Shown here one piece after another: positions 15,226 to 15,885 of a DNA stretch of 15,885 nucleotides. The notes below the pieces were generated by a model. That model had not been told where the DNA came from. It worked only from the letters and a program-made list of their open reading frames with translations, and searched no databases. Position numbers and translations under genes: made by a program. Numbering within the stretch: the first letter of the stretch is position 1; every line of letters begins with the position of its first letter. Source of the DNA: Sphingomonas bacterium (GTDB taxonomy: Bacteria; Pseudomonadota; Alphaproteobacteria; Sphingomonadales; Sphingomonadaceae); NCBI RefSeq assembly GCF_903643065.1, contig NZ_CAHJWX010000015.1:1-15885 (forward strand). Reading direction: 5' to 3'.

Positions 15226-15442
15226 AAGTACAAGCCGGCCGCCGCGCCGGCCGACGCCGCGCTGCCGGTGGTTTTCCACAACCATGGCGGCGGTTGGATG
15301 ATCGCCGACGTCAATGTCCATGACGTAGCGCCGCGTCTGACAGCCAAGCAGCTCAATGCCATCGTGGTTTCGGTCGGATCGCCACTCGCCCGAGTTCAAG
15401 GTTCTGGCCCAGCTTGACGATGCCGCGACCGCCTATTATCAG
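15226..15442 (+). pseudogene. Alpha/beta hydrolase (HSL/esterase type) fragment, truncated and frameshifted
   Basis: In one frame the sequence reads KYKPAAAPADAALPVVFHNH followed by GGGWMIADVNVHD and NAIVVSV. That is the strand and HGGGW oxyanion-hole region of hormone-sensitive-lipase-like esterases. At 15376-15380 the frame changes: GTC is followed by GGAT instead of the expected GAC TAT, a net loss of 2 nt. The other frame then continues with RHSPEF, LDDA and TAYYQ up to 15442. Family members continue from VSVDYR directly into this sequence, which proves one broken gene. The 5' end is replaced by the IS3 terminus. The catalytic Ser, Asp and His regions are missing, so no activity is possible. 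Confidence 0.85.
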
Positions 15443-15593
15443 TCCTCTTTCTCCGGCGCCTGCATTGATCTAGAACAAGGCTCTACTGGACGATTTTCCA
15501 TATCCACCCGCCGTGAGCTACTCTTCCGCTTCGACTGCCGGAGGGCAAATAGCGGTTGACTATCGAGCCGGGCGGGAGGGTTGACGAGCATCC
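15443..15593 (+). other. Short non-coding gap between hydrolase and cytochrome remnants
   Basis: No gene is recognisable. The frame left open after the hydrolase fragment reaches TGA at 15557-15559 but resembles nothing. The gap contains the FNR-like box and -10-like hexamer listed separately, and a GGGAGGG (15574-15580) too far from ATG 15594 for ideal ribosome binding. Confidence 0.5.
15465..15478 (+). promoter_or_regulatory. FNR/FixK-like box (TTGAT-CTAG-AACAA)
   Basis: One base differs from the consensus TTGAT-N4-ATCAA, and the CTAG spacer is the same as in the dyad at 4018. TATCCA (15501-15506) sits exactly at the -10 position for a class II promoter, predicting a start near 15513 for the cytochrome-type gene at 15594. 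Oxygen- or redox-linked control of a cytochrome gene would be sensible. Confidence 0.45.
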
Positions 15594-15755
15594 ATGGCCC
15601 AGCTCTTTCGCCCGGGCGCCAACGCGATCGCGCGGGCGGCGCTGGTCGCGCTGGTGGTCGTGCCGCTCGGGCTGGTAGCGATTGCCGGCATCGTCGCCGG
15701 CTCGTGCTATGTGACCGGTCAAGGGCGCTTCGTTGAGCAAGGCGTGCCGTTCAGC
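15594..15755 (+). pseudogene. Membrane-anchored cytochrome c-type protein, N-terminal 54 codons, cut by an IS
   Basis: ATG 15594 opens MAQLFRPGANAIARAALVAL, then one strong membrane helix (about 16-38), then YVTGQGRFVEQGVPFS. This start resembles multihaem cytochrome-c-family proteins, which go on from QPVPFSHKHH into CxxCH haem motifs. Here the similarity stops after PFS at 15755, before any haem site, and the following bases lead into a transposase leader. I recognise the family from memory, and no haem motif is present to confirm it. The frame stays open into the element, but the product would be non-functional. Confidence 0.65.
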
Positions 15756-15885
15756 AGAGGTGGCTCGGGGAATCTGAACAGCGGGGATGAGTGGATTGCC
15801 GGCCTGAAGGCAGCCAGGATGGCTGCGAGCAGGAGGCATGATGAGCAAGCGACCACGCCGGAACCACAGTCCGGCATTCAAGGCG
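15756..15885 (+). mobile_element. IS3-family insertion sequence, left end (runs off the window)
   Basis: From about 15756-15761 the sequence no longer matches the cytochrome gene. It becomes an untranslated leader followed by AGGAGG (15831-15836) and a typical IS3 OrfA start. The exact left end is unclear; TGGCTCGGGG at 15761 is the best TG-starting candidate. It does not match the terminal repeat at 15206-15221, so this is probably a different IS3-group element. Confidence 0.65.
15841..15885 (+). CDS. IS3-family transposase OrfA, first 15 codons (partial)
   Basis: The visible product, MSKRPRRNHSPAFKA, is the usual opening of IS3-family OrfA proteins, which carry the helix-turn-helix that recognises the element ends. 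AGGAGG lies 4 nt before ATG 15841; ATG 15838 is an alternative in the same frame but only 1 nt from it. The rest of OrfA and the frameshift-linked OrfB would lie beyond the window, so whether the element is intact cannot be judged. Confidence 0.75.
   Translation, partial: MSKRPRRNHSPAFKA

Noticed and set aside
1..15885. CRISPR arrays, tRNA or rRNA genes, toxin-antitoxin pairs, secretion or phage genes
   Set aside because: I saw no regularly spaced repeats, cloverleaf or rRNA sequence, and no recognisable proteins of these systems on either strand.

Overview
The window is GC-rich with strong coding periodicity. It looks like an alphaproteobacterial chromosome or large plasmid, most likely from a sphingomonad (Sphingomonas, Sphingobium or Novosphingobium). 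I base this on the protein types and on two small proteins of a kind I associate with that group. Nothing here was searched against a database.

Region 1 (1-2506) is the 3' part of a molybdenum hydroxylase operon. It holds the end of the FAD-binding subunit (PaoB/YagS type) and the complete molybdopterin subunit (PaoC/YagR type), which overlap by 4 bp. Such enzymes oxidise aldehydes to acids. Region 2 (2507-4295) is less GC-rich and loosely packed. It carries a Crp/Fnr-family regulator, a small conserved-type gene, and a cluster of inverted repeats that includes a perfect 30-bp palindrome. Region 3 (4296-8490) is a tightly overlapping three-gene tripartite efflux operon: a 14-TM MFS pump, an HlyD/EmrA adaptor and a NodT-type outer membrane lipoprotein.

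Region 4 (8505-15044) is a redox and catabolic block. A GMC alcohol dehydrogenase lies on the minus strand. On the plus strand follow a small gene, a phytoene-desaturase-like FAD oxidoreductase, an NDH-2-like flavoprotein and an aldehyde dehydrogenase. A plausible joint job is alcohol to aldehyde to acid, with electrons passed to quinone. The substrate cannot be read from the sequence. Region 5 (15045-15885) is decayed and mobile. It holds the 3' end of an IS3-family element, an alpha/beta-hydrolase fragment with a frameshift and no 5' end, the first 54 codons of a membrane-anchored cytochrome-c-type protein, and then the 5' end of a second IS3-family element that runs off the window.

The most interesting signal is a set of FNR/FixK-like 14-bp dyads (TGAT-N4-ATCA or one mismatch) lying between genes at 3578, 4018, 10186 and 15465. 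At three of them a -10-like hexamer sits at the spacing expected for class II activation, ahead of the two small genes and the cytochrome remnant. The window also encodes a Crp/Fnr-family protein, but no direct link is shown. I did not find a clearly new system; most of the window is ordinary metabolism and transport.
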